Assembly: GCF_016907715.1 (NCBI RefSeq)
Contig: NZ_JAFBCM010000001.1
Location: 5,580,001 to 5,644,000, forward strand
From: Tenggerimyces flavus
GTDB lineage: Bacteria; Actinomycetota; Actinomycetes; Propionibacteriales; Actinopolymorphaceae
Length of the DNA: 64,000 bases
Direction of reading: 5' to 3'
The notes below the pieces were generated by a model. That model ran no database searches. It was not told where the DNA came from and saw only the letters and a program-made list of their open reading frames with translations. Both the position numbers and the translations under genes were made by a program. Of the stretch, positions 34,649-43,625 are shown piece after piece (the first letter of the stretch is position 1; each line of letters opens with the position of its first letter).

Positions 34649-34860
34649 GGCGGGCTGGCTCCTCGTACGGACCGGCGCTCGATGCGCTGGGGAACTGAAG
34701 AGTAGAACCGAAAAACGACCCGCAACGGCCGCAATCCGTCATCTGGACGTCACGAGTGAGTAACAGGTTGAGGGCATTCCAACGTGCGGGAAACGGACAC
34801 CCCTTTCACCCGCCGAGACGGGCCGTGGGCGCCTTCCGCGAGGCGCGATAGCGTGCCGGT

Positions 34861-35901
34861 GTGACCGAGCTCGTGGACCTTCGCAGCGACACCGTCAGCC
34901 GACCGACCGAGGGCATGCGCGCCGCGATGGCGAAGGCCGAGGTCGGCGATGACGTGTTCGGCGACGACCCGACCTGCCACGCGCTCGAGCAGCGCGTCGC
35001 CGAGGAGCTCGGGCACGAGGCCGCGATCTTCACCGTGACCGGCTCGCTCGCCAACCTGCTTGCCATCCGTTCGCTCGTCCCCACCGGCGGCGAGGTCATC
35101 TGCGAGGCCACCGCCCACATCGTCCGTGCCGAGCTCGGCGCGCACGCGATCCTCGCCGGTACGACGACCCGCACCTGGACCGCGCCGCGAGGGCAGGTCG
35201 ACCTCGACGCGATCCGCGTCCTGCTCGCCCCCGACTCCGGCCCGTACTTCGTCTCGACGGCGGCCGTCGCCGTCGAGAACACCCACAACTTCGGCGGCGG
35301 CAGCGTCCAGTCGATCGAGGTGCTCCACAAGCTGCGTGAGGAGACCCACGCGGCCGGCGTCGCGCTGCACCTGGACGGCGCGCGGCTGTGGAACGCGCAT
35401 ATCGCGACGGGCCTGCCGCTGGCGGAGTTCGCCGACCTGTTCGACACGATCGCGGTCTGCCTGTCCAAGGGCCTCGGCGCGCCGATCGGCTCACTCGCGG
35501 TCGGCAGCGCGGACCAGATCGCCGAGGCGCGGGTGTGGCGCAAGCGGTACGGCGCGGGCTGGCGTCAGGCGGGCGTGCTCGCGGCAGCCGGGCTCTACGC
35601 GCTCGACCACCACATCGACCGGCTCGCCGACGACCACGCGAACGCCAAGGCGATCGCCACGCTGCTCGCCGACGCGGTGCCGGGATCGGTCGACCCGGCC
35701 GAGGTCGACACGAACATCGTGATCCTCGACCTGTCCTCCACCGGCCGCACCGGGACCGAGGTCGCGGAGGCCGTACGCAAGGACGGCATCGTGCTCGCCG
35801 GAGGCAAGGACCGGCTGCGCCTCGTCACCCACCTCGACGTCGACGCCGCCGGCTGCAAGCGTGCCGCCGAGGCCATCGCCAAGACCCTCAAGGTCTCCTA
35901 A
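34861..35901 (+). CDS. ltaE: Low-specificity L-threonine aldolase
   Basis: This PLP enzyme cleaves threonine or allo-threonine to glycine and acetaldehyde. The 346-residue protein has LRSDTVSRPTEGMRAAMAKA at the start, GDDVFGDDPT, HLDGARLWNA and the PLP lysine Lys203 in CLSKGLGAPIGS. GTG 34861 is used. It stands alone; the 212 bp upstream are shared with the divergent aroF-like gene. Confidence 0.92.
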   Translation: MTELVDLRSDTVSRPTEGMRAAMAKAEVGDDVFGDDPTCHALEQRVAEELGHEAAIFTVTGSLANLLAIRSLVPTGGEVICEATAHIVRAELGAHAILAGTTTRTWTAPRGQVDLDAIRVLLAPDSGPYFVSTAAVAVENTHNFGGGSVQSIEVLHKLREETHAAGVALHLDGARLWNAHIATGLPLAEFADLFDTIAVCLSKGLGAPIGSLAVGSADQIAEARVWRKRYGAGWRQAGVLAAAGLYALDHHIDRLADDHANAKAIATLLADAVPGSVDPAEVDTNIVILDLSSTGRTGTEVAEAVRKDGIVLAGGKDRLRLVTHLDVDAAGCKRAAEAIAKTLKVS

Positions 35902-36208
35902 ACTCGTGTTGCTTTGTCGCACCGGTCGGCGGCATAGCCGTCGCCGTCTCGACGGATGGCACCGACGGCGCCGCGCAGCCGGTCCAGTGACCGTTGCTGG
36001 TTCAGCGCCGTCGCTGCACCGGGGGCCGAGACAGCAACGGCGCCGCCGACTCTTGTGCGACTAGACTAGAAGCCATGCGCCGCCTGCTCGTCGTGGACCA
36101 CTCGTTGCCGTTGTACGGCGAGTGCCACGACCGCGGCGACCTCGCACCGTGAGAGCGAACGGCTCGTTCGACGACCCCGTTCACCCCACGCCTGTTGAGG
36201 ATTCCGTC
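35902..36208. other. Gene-free stretch before the adenosine deaminase gene
   Basis: The 307 bp contain an inverted repeat CCGTTGCTG (35991-35999) / CAGCAACGG (36032-36040), which could be a terminator for the aldolase gene. A 25-codon ATG frame at 36075-36152 has no support. TGAGGA at 36196-36201 is the ribosome binding site of the next gene. Confidence 0.35.
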
Positions 36209-37207
36209 ATGTCGTTCATCACCGACCTGCCCAAAGTCGAGCTCCACCTGCACCTCGTCGGCTCGGCCTCCCCCGCGACCGTGCTCGAGCTTTCCCGTCG
36301 CCATCCCGACGCCGGGCTTCCCCAGACGCTGGCGGAGCTCGAGGCGTTCTATGCGTTCCGCGACTTCCCGCACTTCATCGAGGTGTACGGGCTGGTCAGC
36401 GCGCTCGTTCGTACCGGCGACGACATCGTTGCGCTGCTCGACGGTCTCGCCCGAGACGCCGCGGCGAGCAACGTCCGGTACGCCGAGGTCACCGTCACCC
36501 CGTCCTCCCACCACCTCGCGGGGATCGCTCCAGAGGAGACCATCGACGCACTGAACCGCGGGCGGAAGATCGCCCTCGACCAGCACCGGGTCCACCTGAA
36601 CTGGATCTTCGACATCGCGGGCGGCCTCGGTCAGGACCTCGCGTGGGAGACCGTCAACTACGCCTTGCGCTACCGGCCCGAAGGCCTCGTCGCGCTCGGG
36701 CTCGCCGGCCTCGAGGTCGGCGTCGGGCGGGCCCAGTTCGCCCGTCAGTTCGGGGTCGCGCGCGAAGCCGGCCTGCACTCGATCGTCCACGCCGGCGAGG
36801 TCACCGGCCCGTCGACGGTGTGGTCGGCGTTGAACGATCTCGGCGCCGAACGCATCGGCCACGGCATCGGCTCCGTCAGCGACCCGCGGCTGCTCGACCA
36901 CCTGCGGGAGCACCAGATCCCGCTCGAGGTGTGCCCGACGTCCAACGTGTGTACGCGAGCCACCCAGTCCTGGGCCCAGCATCCGCTCCCCCGGCTGCTC
37001 GACCACGGCGTACCCGTCACACTGGCGACGGACGACCCCGGCATGTTCGCGACCACGTTGAACCGGGAGTACGAGCTCGCCGCCGAAACTTTCGGCTTCA
37101 GCAACGCCGAGCTCGCCGCCATCGCCCGTACCGGCATCGAGGCGGCCCTCTGCGAGCCCGAGCTCAAGCAGCGGCTCCGCGAGGAGCTCGCCGCGGTCAA
37201 CCCCTGA
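36209..37207 (+). CDS. add: Adenosine deaminase
   Basis: It deaminates adenosine (or a related aminopurine) with zinc. Metal ligands HLHL near residue 13, HAGE with the conserved Glu, the SNV segment in CPTSNVCTRA and ATDDPGMF are all present in 332 residues. The first motif reads HLHLVGS where most adenosine deaminases have HLHLDG: Val replaces the Asp. Substrate may therefore differ (adenine or aminofutalosine deaminases belong to the same family). ATG 36209 follows TGAGGA by 7 bases. A catabolic operon follows 63 bp later. Confidence 0.85.
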   Translation: MSFITDLPKVELHLHLVGSASPATVLELSRRHPDAGLPQTLAELEAFYAFRDFPHFIEVYGLVSALVRTGDDIVALLDGLARDAAASNVRYAEVTVTPSSHHLAGIAPEETIDALNRGRKIALDQHRVHLNWIFDIAGGLGQDLAWETVNYALRYRPEGLVALGLAGLEVGVGRAQFARQFGVAREAGLHSIVHAGEVTGPSTVWSALNDLGAERIGHGIGSVSDPRLLDHLREHQIPLEVCPTSNVCTRATQSWAQHPLPRLLDHGVPVTLATDDPGMFATTLNREYELAAETFGFSNAELAAIARTGIEAALCEPELKQRLREELAAVNP

Positions 37208-37270
37208 CCTCGCGACCAGGACCGGACCAGCCGCGCGATCTTCTTTGGTGGAAGGTCGTTTGCCGGCACG

Positions 37271-38110
37271 ATGGAAGTCATGCGGATCCAACCCAGTCGG
37301 GACGACATCATCGAGCTCACGAGCGGTTGGACCGGTGACCGGTTCCCCGACGGCCGCCCCCAGGTACCCGACGCGGTGCTCGACCTGCTGCGCGAGGCGA
37401 CCACCGAGCAGGCGTGGGGCGTACTGCTGAAGCACGGCTACGCACGACAGTTCGCCGGCAGTTGGCGCGAGACCCACCCGGGCACCGTGATCGTCGGCCG
37501 CGCGGTCACGTCGCGGTTCCTCCCGCACCGCCCGGACTTCGACGAGGCCGTGGTCGCCGCGGGTGCGCGCGAGTCGCATCTGGAGGCCGACCGGCAGAAC
37601 TCGTGGATCATCTCGACGCTGCAACCGGGCGACGTGATGGTGACGGACATCTTCGGCAAGGTGTACGAGGGCACGGTCGTCGGCGACAACCTCGGGACCG
37701 CCGTCGCCTCCCGTACCGGCGTCGGCGCGGTGATCGACGGCGGAATCCGCGACTACCAGGGGCTGATGGAGCTCGAGGGCGGCGTCAACATCTTCTTTCG
37801 CGACGTCGACCCGACGCCGATCCGGGACGTGACACTGGACGGGATCAACGTACCGATCCGGATCGGCCCGGCGACCGTCCTGCCGGGCGACATCGTGCTC
37901 GGTACGCCGAGCGGAATCATCTTCATTCCGCCGCAACTTGCTCAGCTCGTCGCCGAAACTTCCGCCGACGTCCGGGTGCGGGACATCTTCGGCAAGCAGC
38001 GGTTGTCCGAGCAGCGCTACACCAGTGCCGACATCGACGTACCGAACTGGGCTGACCACATCGAGCAGGATTTCCAACAGTGGAAGGAGAATCTTGCAGG
38101 AGAACGTTAG
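37271..38110 (+). CDS. RraA-family protein (HMG-aldolase/dimethylmenaquinone-methyltransferase-like fold)
   Basis: The 279-residue protein has the RraA fold: GRAVTSRF, QPGDVMVTDIFGKVYEGTVVGDNLGTA, then GVGAVIDGGIRDYQG with the metal-binding Asp, and a C-terminal extension. Despite old names, such proteins act as oxo-acid aldolases or decarboxylases. Fusion to an extended C terminus is common in sugar-acid operons. Start ATG 37271 or ATG 37280. It overlaps the next gene by 17 bp, so both act in one pathway. Confidence 0.82.
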   Translation: MEVMRIQPSRDDIIELTSGWTGDRFPDGRPQVPDAVLDLLREATTEQAWGVLLKHGYARQFAGSWRETHPGTVIVGRAVTSRFLPHRPDFDEAVVAAGARESHLEADRQNSWIISTLQPGDVMVTDIFGKVYEGTVVGDNLGTAVASRTGVGAVIDGGIRDYQGLMELEGGVNIFFRDVDPTPIRDVTLDGINVPIRIGPATVLPGDIVLGTPSGIIFIPPQLAQLVAETSADVRVRDIFGKQRLSEQRYTSADIDVPNWADHIEQDFQQWKENLAGER

Positions 38111-39350
38111 CCAGTACTCGCGTCCCAGCGACCTTCGCATCACCGATCTGCGGGTCGCGACGCTCGCCGGAGTGCCGTTCCGGTCGAGCATCATCCGCAT
38201 CGACACCAACCAGGGCATCAGCGGGTACGGCGAGGTGCGCGACAACGCGAGCAAGACGTACGCGCTGCTGCTGAAGAACCGGATCATCGGCGAAAATCCC
38301 TGCAACATCGACAAGATCTTCCGGAAGATCAAGCAGTTCGGGCATCACGCGCGGCAGGCGGGCGGCGTGTGCGGCATCGAGATGGCGCTGATGGATCTCG
38401 CCGGCAAGGCGTACGGCGTGCCCGCGTACCAGCTCGCCGGCGGCCGCTTCCGGGATCGGGTGCTGCTGTACGCGGACACGCCGACCGTGGCCGACCCGTC
38501 GTTGATGGGCAAGCGGTTGCTGGAGCGGCGGCAGGCGGGCTACCAGTTCCTGAAGATGGACGTCGGGATCAACCTGCTCCGCACAATCCCCGGCGCGCTG
38601 ATCTCGTTGCCGGGATCGCTCGACGGACGCGACACCATGCACCCGTTCACCGGGATTCAGGTCACGTCGCTCGGGGTGTCGAAGCTCGTGGAGTATGTCT
38701 CGACAGTGCGCTCGGTCGTGGGCGACGACGTGCCGCTGGCGGTCGACCACTTCGGGCACATCGCGTTGGACTCGTGCATTCGCGTGGGGCGAGCGCTGGA
38801 ACCGTTCACCCTTGCCTGGTTGGAAGACATGGTGCCGTGGCAGCTGACGTCGCAGTGGCGTTCGCTGACCGACGCGATCGCGACGCCGACGTGCACGGGT
38901 GAGGACATCTACCTGCTGCAGGGCTTCCGTCCGTTGATCGAGGCGGGCGCCGTACGCGTGATCCACCCGGACCCGGCGACGTCCGGCGGGATCCTGGAGA
39001 CGAAGCGGATCGGCGACTATGCCGAGGAGTACGGGATCCCGATGGCGTTGCACATGGCCGCCACGCCGATCGCGACGCTGGCCGCGGTGCACATCGCGGC
39101 GGCGACGTCGAACTTCCTCGCGCTGGAGCACCACGCGGCGGACCTGCCGTGGTGGGCGGATCTCGTGACGGGATTGCCTTCTCCACTCATCGTCGACGGG
39201 CACATCACGGTGCCGGACGCGCCGGGGTTGGGCTTCTCGGACGTGAACGAGGACCTGTTCCGGGAGCACCTCGACCCGACCGACCCGGCATACTTCATCG
39301 AGACGTCCGGCTGGGACGGTGAGCTTTCCAACGACCGCCTGTGGAGCTGA
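38094..39350 (+). CDS. Enolase-superfamily protein (mandelate racemase/galactonate dehydratase type)
   Basis: The 418-residue protein has the capping domain start LRITDLRVATLAGVPFRSSI and a barrel with FLKMDVG (catalytic Lys region), metal ligands Asp in AVDHFGH, Glu in WLEDMVPW and Glu in TGEDIYLL, and a late His in ALHMAATP. This is the pattern of acid-sugar dehydratases or racemases. The substrate is not determined. The TTG start is set by GGAAGGAG 4 bases upstream. It is coupled to the RraA-like gene, suggesting dehydration followed by aldol cleavage. Confidence 0.87.
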   Translation: MQENVSQYSRPSDLRITDLRVATLAGVPFRSSIIRIDTNQGISGYGEVRDNASKTYALLLKNRIIGENPCNIDKIFRKIKQFGHHARQAGGVCGIEMALMDLAGKAYGVPAYQLAGGRFRDRVLLYADTPTVADPSLMGKRLLERRQAGYQFLKMDVGINLLRTIPGALISLPGSLDGRDTMHPFTGIQVTSLGVSKLVEYVSTVRSVVGDDVPLAVDHFGHIALDSCIRVGRALEPFTLAWLEDMVPWQLTSQWRSLTDAIATPTCTGEDIYLLQGFRPLIEAGAVRVIHPDPATSGGILETKRIGDYAEEYGIPMALHMAATPIATLAAVHIAAATSNFLALEHHAADLPWWADLVTGLPSPLIVDGHITVPDAPGLGFSDVNEDLFREHLDPTDPAYFIETSGWDGELSNDRLWS

Positions 39351-39359
39351 ATCCCCTTG

Positions 39360-40157
39360 GTGAGTAGCGCGTTCATCATCACCGACCTGGAGGGCACGGC
39401 GGGCGTCACGTCGTTCGCCGACGAGGCGTACCCGGACGCGCGCTACCTCGACCGCTCGCGCCGGCTGGCGACCGCCGAGCTCAACGCGGCGGTCACGGCG
39501 CTCGTGGACGCCGGGGTGTCGGACATCCTCGTGTGGGACGGGCATGGGTGCGGCGGGCTCTGGTACGAGGACCTGCACCCGGCCGCGCAGCTGATGCACG
39601 GGCTGCCGTTGGCGCCGTTCTCGGTGATCGACCCGATCGTGGACGCGTACGACGTGGGCCTGATCGTCGGGCAACATGCTCGGGCGGGGGTGCGGTCGAG
39701 CAACATGAACCACACGCAGAGCAGCCGTTCGATCGACTCTCTCACGTTGAACGGTGCGCCGATCGGCGAGATCGCGCAGTCGGCGTTGTATCGCGGGGAT
39801 GCGGGGATGCCGTTCGTCTTCCTGAGCGGGGAGTCGGCGGCTTGCGAGGAGGCTTCGGAGGTCGTGCCGGAGATCGTGACGGCTTCGGTGAAGCGGGGGT
39901 TGTCGCGGGGTTCGGCGATCTCCTTGTCGCCGGCTCGGGCGCGGGCGTTGATCCGTGACGGGGTGCGGGAGGCTGTCCTGCAGCACCGTTCGCGACCGGT
40001 CGCGCCGACGGTGTGGCCGGGGCCGTACGTGTTGGAGAAGCGCTATTTCCACACCGACGCGGCGGATGCGTCGGGTGCGTTGCCCGGGGCGGAGCGGGTG
40101 GACGACCAGACCGTCCGTTTCCGGTCGGAGTCGATCCGTTCGATCGTCTACCGGTAG
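39360..40157 (+). CDS. M55-family D-aminopeptidase (DppA-like)
   Basis: The 265-residue protein begins with FIITDLEGTAGVTSF, whose Asp and Glu are zinc ligands in the DppA family. GLIVGQHARAG (His ligand), SSNMNHTQSS and the late PTVWPGPYVLE follow. Members hydrolyse D-amino-acid peptides. GTG 39360 is 9 bp after the previous stop, so it belongs to the same operon, an unusual companion for sugar-acid enzymes. Confidence 0.85.
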   Translation: MSSAFIITDLEGTAGVTSFADEAYPDARYLDRSRRLATAELNAAVTALVDAGVSDILVWDGHGCGGLWYEDLHPAAQLMHGLPLAPFSVIDPIVDAYDVGLIVGQHARAGVRSSNMNHTQSSRSIDSLTLNGAPIGEIAQSALYRGDAGMPFVFLSGESAACEEASEVVPEIVTASVKRGLSRGSAISLSPARARALIRDGVREAVLQHRSRPVAPTVWPGPYVLEKRYFHTDAADASGALPGAERVDDQTVRFRSESIRSIVYR

Positions 40158-40318
40158 GGTGGGTCGTACGACTGGACGTGGCTAGGGTTCCGCCTCGCTT
40201 GTTGAGGGACTGGTCCGAGCGCCGCGACCCACCGCTCCGGTGGTGGGCATCTGACGGGACAAAAGCCTGGTTGAGTGATGTCGGGTCCTAGACCTGCCAC
40301 CTCCCGGGAGCCTTGGTT

Positions 40319-41152
40319 ATGAAGCCTGTCGACTACGACGCCCGTCAGCACCAGAACTACGCGCGTGGCCGCGCGATGTCTCCGGCCACCCTCCGCTCGT
40401 GGATGGACGTGTTCGCCTTGCGGCTCCCCGCGCGGCGGCCGCTCTCCGGGCTCGACCTGGGGTCGGGGACCGGGCGCCTTTCCCCAGCCCTGGCTTCAAC
40501 GTTCGGTCCGCTTGTCGGCGTCGAACCGTCGGCCCGGATGCGGGCTCACGCCCCCGCCCATCCCCTGGTGCGGTACCTGGCCGGGTCGGCCGAGTCGATC
40601 CCGCTGGCTGCTGAGTCGGTGGCCTACACGGTGATGTACCTGTCCTGGCATCACGTGCAGGACAAGCCGCTCGCTTCGCGGGAGCTGGCGCGCGTGACCC
40701 GACCCGGCGGGGTGCTGTTCTTGCGGAGCCAGTTCAGCGACCGCATGCCCCGGCTGTGGTGGCTGGAGCACTTCCCGCGCGGGTACGAGGTGGACGCCGC
40801 GATGTACGACACCGTCGACTCGGTCTCGTCCCTGCTGGCCTCCGCCGGCTGGCACGTGGAGGAGCTCACCTCGGTCACCTCGCCGTCCTCGCTGACGCGT
40901 GCCGAGGAACTGTCGCGGCTGCGGTATCGGACGTTGTCGACGTTCGAGCAGCTGACCGACGAGGAGATCCGAGTGGGCTTCGACCGCCTCGAACGCGCCG
41001 TGGCCTCGGCGCCGGACGAACCCGTCCCGGTCTACCCCGAGCAGCTCCTCGTCGCCACCCGCCTCGACAGTCCACAGTTTCGGCGACTTCACCCACCGGG
41101 CCGGGGTTCCGAAGAACCCGAGGGCATGCCTCAGCCCCCGTTCGGTGGGTGA
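40319..41152 (+). CDS. Class I SAM-dependent methyltransferase
   Basis: The 277-residue protein starts DYDARQHQNYARGRAMSPAT, a pattern of ubiquinone/arsenite-type small-molecule methyltransferases. SAM motif GLDLGSGTGRLSPAL is near residue 44, then GVEPSARM and VMYLSWHHVQD. The last ~25 residues are Pro/Gly-rich and may be disordered. ATG 40319 follows GGGAG. It lies 161 bp after the M55 gene and may be separately transcribed. Confidence 0.83.
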   Translation: MKPVDYDARQHQNYARGRAMSPATLRSWMDVFALRLPARRPLSGLDLGSGTGRLSPALASTFGPLVGVEPSARMRAHAPAHPLVRYLAGSAESIPLAAESVAYTVMYLSWHHVQDKPLASRELARVTRPGGVLFLRSQFSDRMPRLWWLEHFPRGYEVDAAMYDTVDSVSSLLASAGWHVEELTSVTSPSSLTRAEELSRLRYRTLSTFEQLTDEEIRVGFDRLERAVASAPDEPVPVYPEQLLVATRLDSPQFRRLHPPGRGSEEPEGMPQPPFGG

Positions 41153-41265
41153 AGTGCGCTCGGCTGTGGACGACGTGGACAGCGAGCGACGCTGACGCGC
41201 ACCTGCAGCCCGTCGCTCAGCCGCGGCGCCGTGGCGGATCGCCCGTCAGTCGACCCACGTCGCCC

Positions 41266-41525
41266 GGTGGCCGTCTTGGCGGTCCCGAGTCACGGCAGCC
41301 AGTGGCCAGTCGCGATGGCCGTGATCGCCGGGCAGGCTGGTCGCGTTGCGGCCCATCGCCGAGCGGCCACGCCGCGACGCCTGCGGCGAATCCTCGCGCG
41401 TCACGGCGGCCTACCGATGGCCGTGCTGACGGTCCCGACTCCGGCAGCCAGTGGCGGTCGCGATGGCCGCGATCGCTGGGCAGGCCGGTCGCGTTGCGGG
41501 CCATCGCCGAGCGACCATGCCGCGG
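41266..41525. repeat. Two-copy direct repeat, ~108-bp units 150 bp apart
   Basis: From 41266 and from 41416 the sequence runs in parallel: CGGCAGCCAGTGG, TCGCGATGGCC, GGGCAGGC, GGTCGCGTTGCGG, CCATCGCCGAGCG are shared in the same order. Identity is roughly 85-90% by eye. The 475-bp gap 41153-41627 has no convincing gene. The repeat may be a degraded duplicated gene fragment or a structural element. Confidence 0.6.
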
Positions 41526-41627
41526 TGCCCGTGCGTGTCGCCGCGCGTCGAGCCGCGCGTGTTGCGGCGGCTGGTGGCCGGACTGACGATCGGTCGCGGT
41601 GCCCTGTGCCGGTCGCGGGCGTGCGCA

Positions 41628-42047
41628 TTAGCTCTGCTCTTCGTTCGCGACCACCCCAGGTCCACGTGGGCCGTCGGGGTCGATGCCGAGCTTGGTGAGG
41701 CGGGTTCGGATCGCGTTGCGGTGGCGACCGAAGTGGTCGGCCAGCTCGGCGACCGTCGTGCCGTTCTGGTACTTCTCCATCAGCTGGCGGTCCGCCACGG
41801 CGGTCCAGGGTTGGTAGGCGTTCGGGTACTTGCGCCGGATCGAGGCGAGGTCGAGGGCTGGCCCGGTCCCACGCGCGAGTCGCCGCGCGATCGCGGCCAG
41901 ATCCGTGGCCGGAAGCACGCCGGTCAGCTCGCCGACGATCTGGCCGTCGGCATCGCTGCCGACCACCGTCACCGAAAGGCGGTCGTCATCTGTCTCGTCG
42001 ACATCCACCTCATACCGATGGCTGCCGACGGTCGTTGTCGTCGTCAT
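41628..42047 (-). CDS. Helix-turn-helix domain protein
   Basis: The 139-residue protein has an N-terminal strand-rich half (SHRYEVDVDETDDDRLSVTV) and a C-terminal homeodomain-like HTH, TVAELADHFGRHRNAIRTRL at about residues 101-120. It may be a small regulator that senses with its N-terminal half; no closer family is recognised. ATG 42047 gives a tidy start. It follows the class II DAHP synthase on the same strand, 78 bp downstream. Confidence 0.65.
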   Translation of the reverse strand: MTTTTTVGSHRYEVDVDETDDDRLSVTVVGSDADGQIVGELTGVLPATDLAAIARRLARGTGPALDLASIRRKYPNAYQPWTAVADRQLMEKYQNGTTVAELADHFGRHRNAIRTRLTKLGIDPDGPRGPGVVANEEQS

Positions 42048-42125
42048 GCCAAGAACGCTAGGCGACCACAACCCCCAACGCCGGCAGGCAAACAAGGCCT
42101 GTGGACAACCCAGCCTGTGGAGAAA

Positions 42126-43454
42126 CTAGAGCATCTCGGCGACGAGGAACGCCAGCTCGAGCGACTGCGAACGGTTCAACCGCGGGTCGCACACCGACTC
42201 GTACCGGTGCACCAGATCCGCCTCTGCCAAGGCGAAACCGCCACCCACGCACTCGGTCACGTCGTCGCCGGTCAGCTCGACGTGCACCCCACCCGGGTGC
42301 GTCCCCAGCGCGCGGTGCACCTCGAAGAACCCCTGCACCTCGTCGATCACGTCGTCGAACCGCCGCGTCTTGTACCCGCTCGGCGTCTCGAACGTGTTCC
42401 CGTGCATCGGGTCGCAGATCCACGCCACCGACGCGCCCGACGCGGTCACCTTCTCCACCAGCTCCGGCAGCCGATCCCGCACCACCCCGGCGCCCATCCG
42501 CGTGATGAACGTCAACCGCCCCGGCTCCCGGTCCGGATCCAGCCGCTCGATCAACGCGAGCGCGTCCTCGGGCGTGGTCGTAGGCCCGAGCTTGACGCCG
42601 ATCGGGTTACGCAAAGACCGCGCGAACTCCACGTGCGCGCCGTCCAGCTGACGGGTCCGTTCGCCGATCCAGAGGAAGTGCCCGGACGTGTCGTACGGCG
42701 TCCCGGTCCGCGAGTCGATGCGCGTCATGGCCAGCTCGTAGTCGAGCAGCAGCGCCTCGTGCGAGGAGTAGAAGTCCACCGTGTGGAAGACCGACGGGTT
42801 CGCACCGCAGGCGGCCATGAACGCGATCGCCTTGTCGATGTCGCGGCCGATCTGCTCGTACCGCTTGCCCACCGGGCTGTCGCGGACGAAGTCGGTGTTC
42901 CACGCGTGCATCTGCCGCAGGTCCGCCTCGCCACCGGAGACGAACGCGCGGGCGAGGTTCAGTGTGGCCGCCGAGGAGTGGTACATGCGGAGCAGCCGCG
43001 AGGGATCGGGCACGCGCGAGGCGGCGGTGAAGTCGTACCCGTTCACCGCGTCGCCCCGATAGGCCGGCAGCTCGACGCCGTCGCGGGTCTCGGTCGGCTT
43101 CGAGCGCGGCTTGGCGTACTGCCCCGCGATCCGGCCGAGCTTCACCACCGGCACCGAGCCCGCGTACGTCAGGACCACGGACATCTGCAACAAGGTGCGC
43201 AGCTTGTTCCGCAGCGCGTCCGCGCCGACGCCGTTGAACGTCTCCGCGCAGTCACCGCCCTGCAGGATGAACGCCTCGCCGCGCGCGACCGCCGCGAGCT
43301 TGGTCTTCAGCGCGTCGCACTCCCCCGCGAACACCAGCGGCGGGTACGTCCGCAGCTCCCGGATCGCGTCGTCGACTGCACCGCCGTCGGGCCACTCCGG
43401 CTGCTGGGCGGCCGGAAGTGCCCGCCAGGCGTCATTCAGCTCCACGAGAACCAA
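42126..43454 (-). CDS. aroG: Class II DAHP synthase (AroG type)
   Basis: The plant/mycobacterial-type enzyme of the first shikimate step. Landmarks along 442 residues are PAAQQPEWPD, GEAFILQGGDCAETF, VKLGRIAGQYAKPRS, SSHEALLLDYE, WIGERTRQLDGAH, GVKLGPTTTPE, CDPMHGNTFE and GFFEVHRALGTHPGG. They align in order with M. tuberculosis AroG (Rv2178c), which shares this genomic neighbourhood. The N terminus is shorter than in mycobacteria, so part of the regulatory N-terminal extension may be absent. The start (TTG 43454 or an internal GTG) is uncertain. Confidence 0.94.
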   Translation of the reverse strand: MVLVELNDAWRALPAAQQPEWPDGGAVDDAIRELRTYPPLVFAGECDALKTKLAAVARGEAFILQGGDCAETFNGVGADALRNKLRTLLQMSVVLTYAGSVPVVKLGRIAGQYAKPRSKPTETRDGVELPAYRGDAVNGYDFTAASRVPDPSRLLRMYHSSAATLNLARAFVSGGEADLRQMHAWNTDFVRDSPVGKRYEQIGRDIDKAIAFMAACGANPSVFHTVDFYSSHEALLLDYELAMTRIDSRTGTPYDTSGHFLWIGERTRQLDGAHVEFARSLRNPIGVKLGPTTTPEDALALIERLDPDREPGRLTFITRMGAGVVRDRLPELVEKVTASGASVAWICDPMHGNTFETPSGYKTRRFDDVIDEVQGFFEVHRALGTHPGGVHVELTGDDVTECVGGGFALAEADLVHRYESVCDPRLNRSQSLELAFLVAEML

Positions 43455-43478
43455 GGCTACGGGGTACCCTTCGCGCCT

Positions 43479-43625
43479 GTGACAGACGGCATCCTGCGCT
43501 TCCTCTGGGAGAGCCCGGAGGCGCCGCAGACGTTCGTCGGTGTCGCGTTCGGCACCGACGGCAACGTCACGTTCTATGACCAGCCGAGGCTGGGTCAGCC
43601 GAACAGCACCTCGGCCTCGGAGTAG
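43479..43625 (+). CDS. Possible 48-residue protein overlapping the end of pfkA
   Basis: GTG 43479 opens a frame with balanced composition: TDGILRFLWESPEAP, then FVGVAFGTDGNVTFYDQP. It is divergent from aroG (24 bp between starts) and its last 31 bp run antisense over the 3' end of pfkA. Codon third positions are mostly G/C. It could be a real small protein or a chance frame; I cannot name a family. Confidence 0.35.
   Translation: MTDGILRFLWESPEAPQTFVGVAFGTDGNVTFYDQPRLGQPNSTSASE

Noticed and set aside
36075-36152. 25-codon ATG frame upstream of the adenosine deaminase gene as a leader peptide
   Set aside because: No good ribosome binding site, no run of regulatory codons and no attenuator-like structure after it.
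36002-40052. Two 700+ codon minus-strand frames under the deaminase to M55 genes
   Set aside because: Composition is typical of antisense frames in GC-rich genes and no motif is present. Genuine genes occupy the plus strand.
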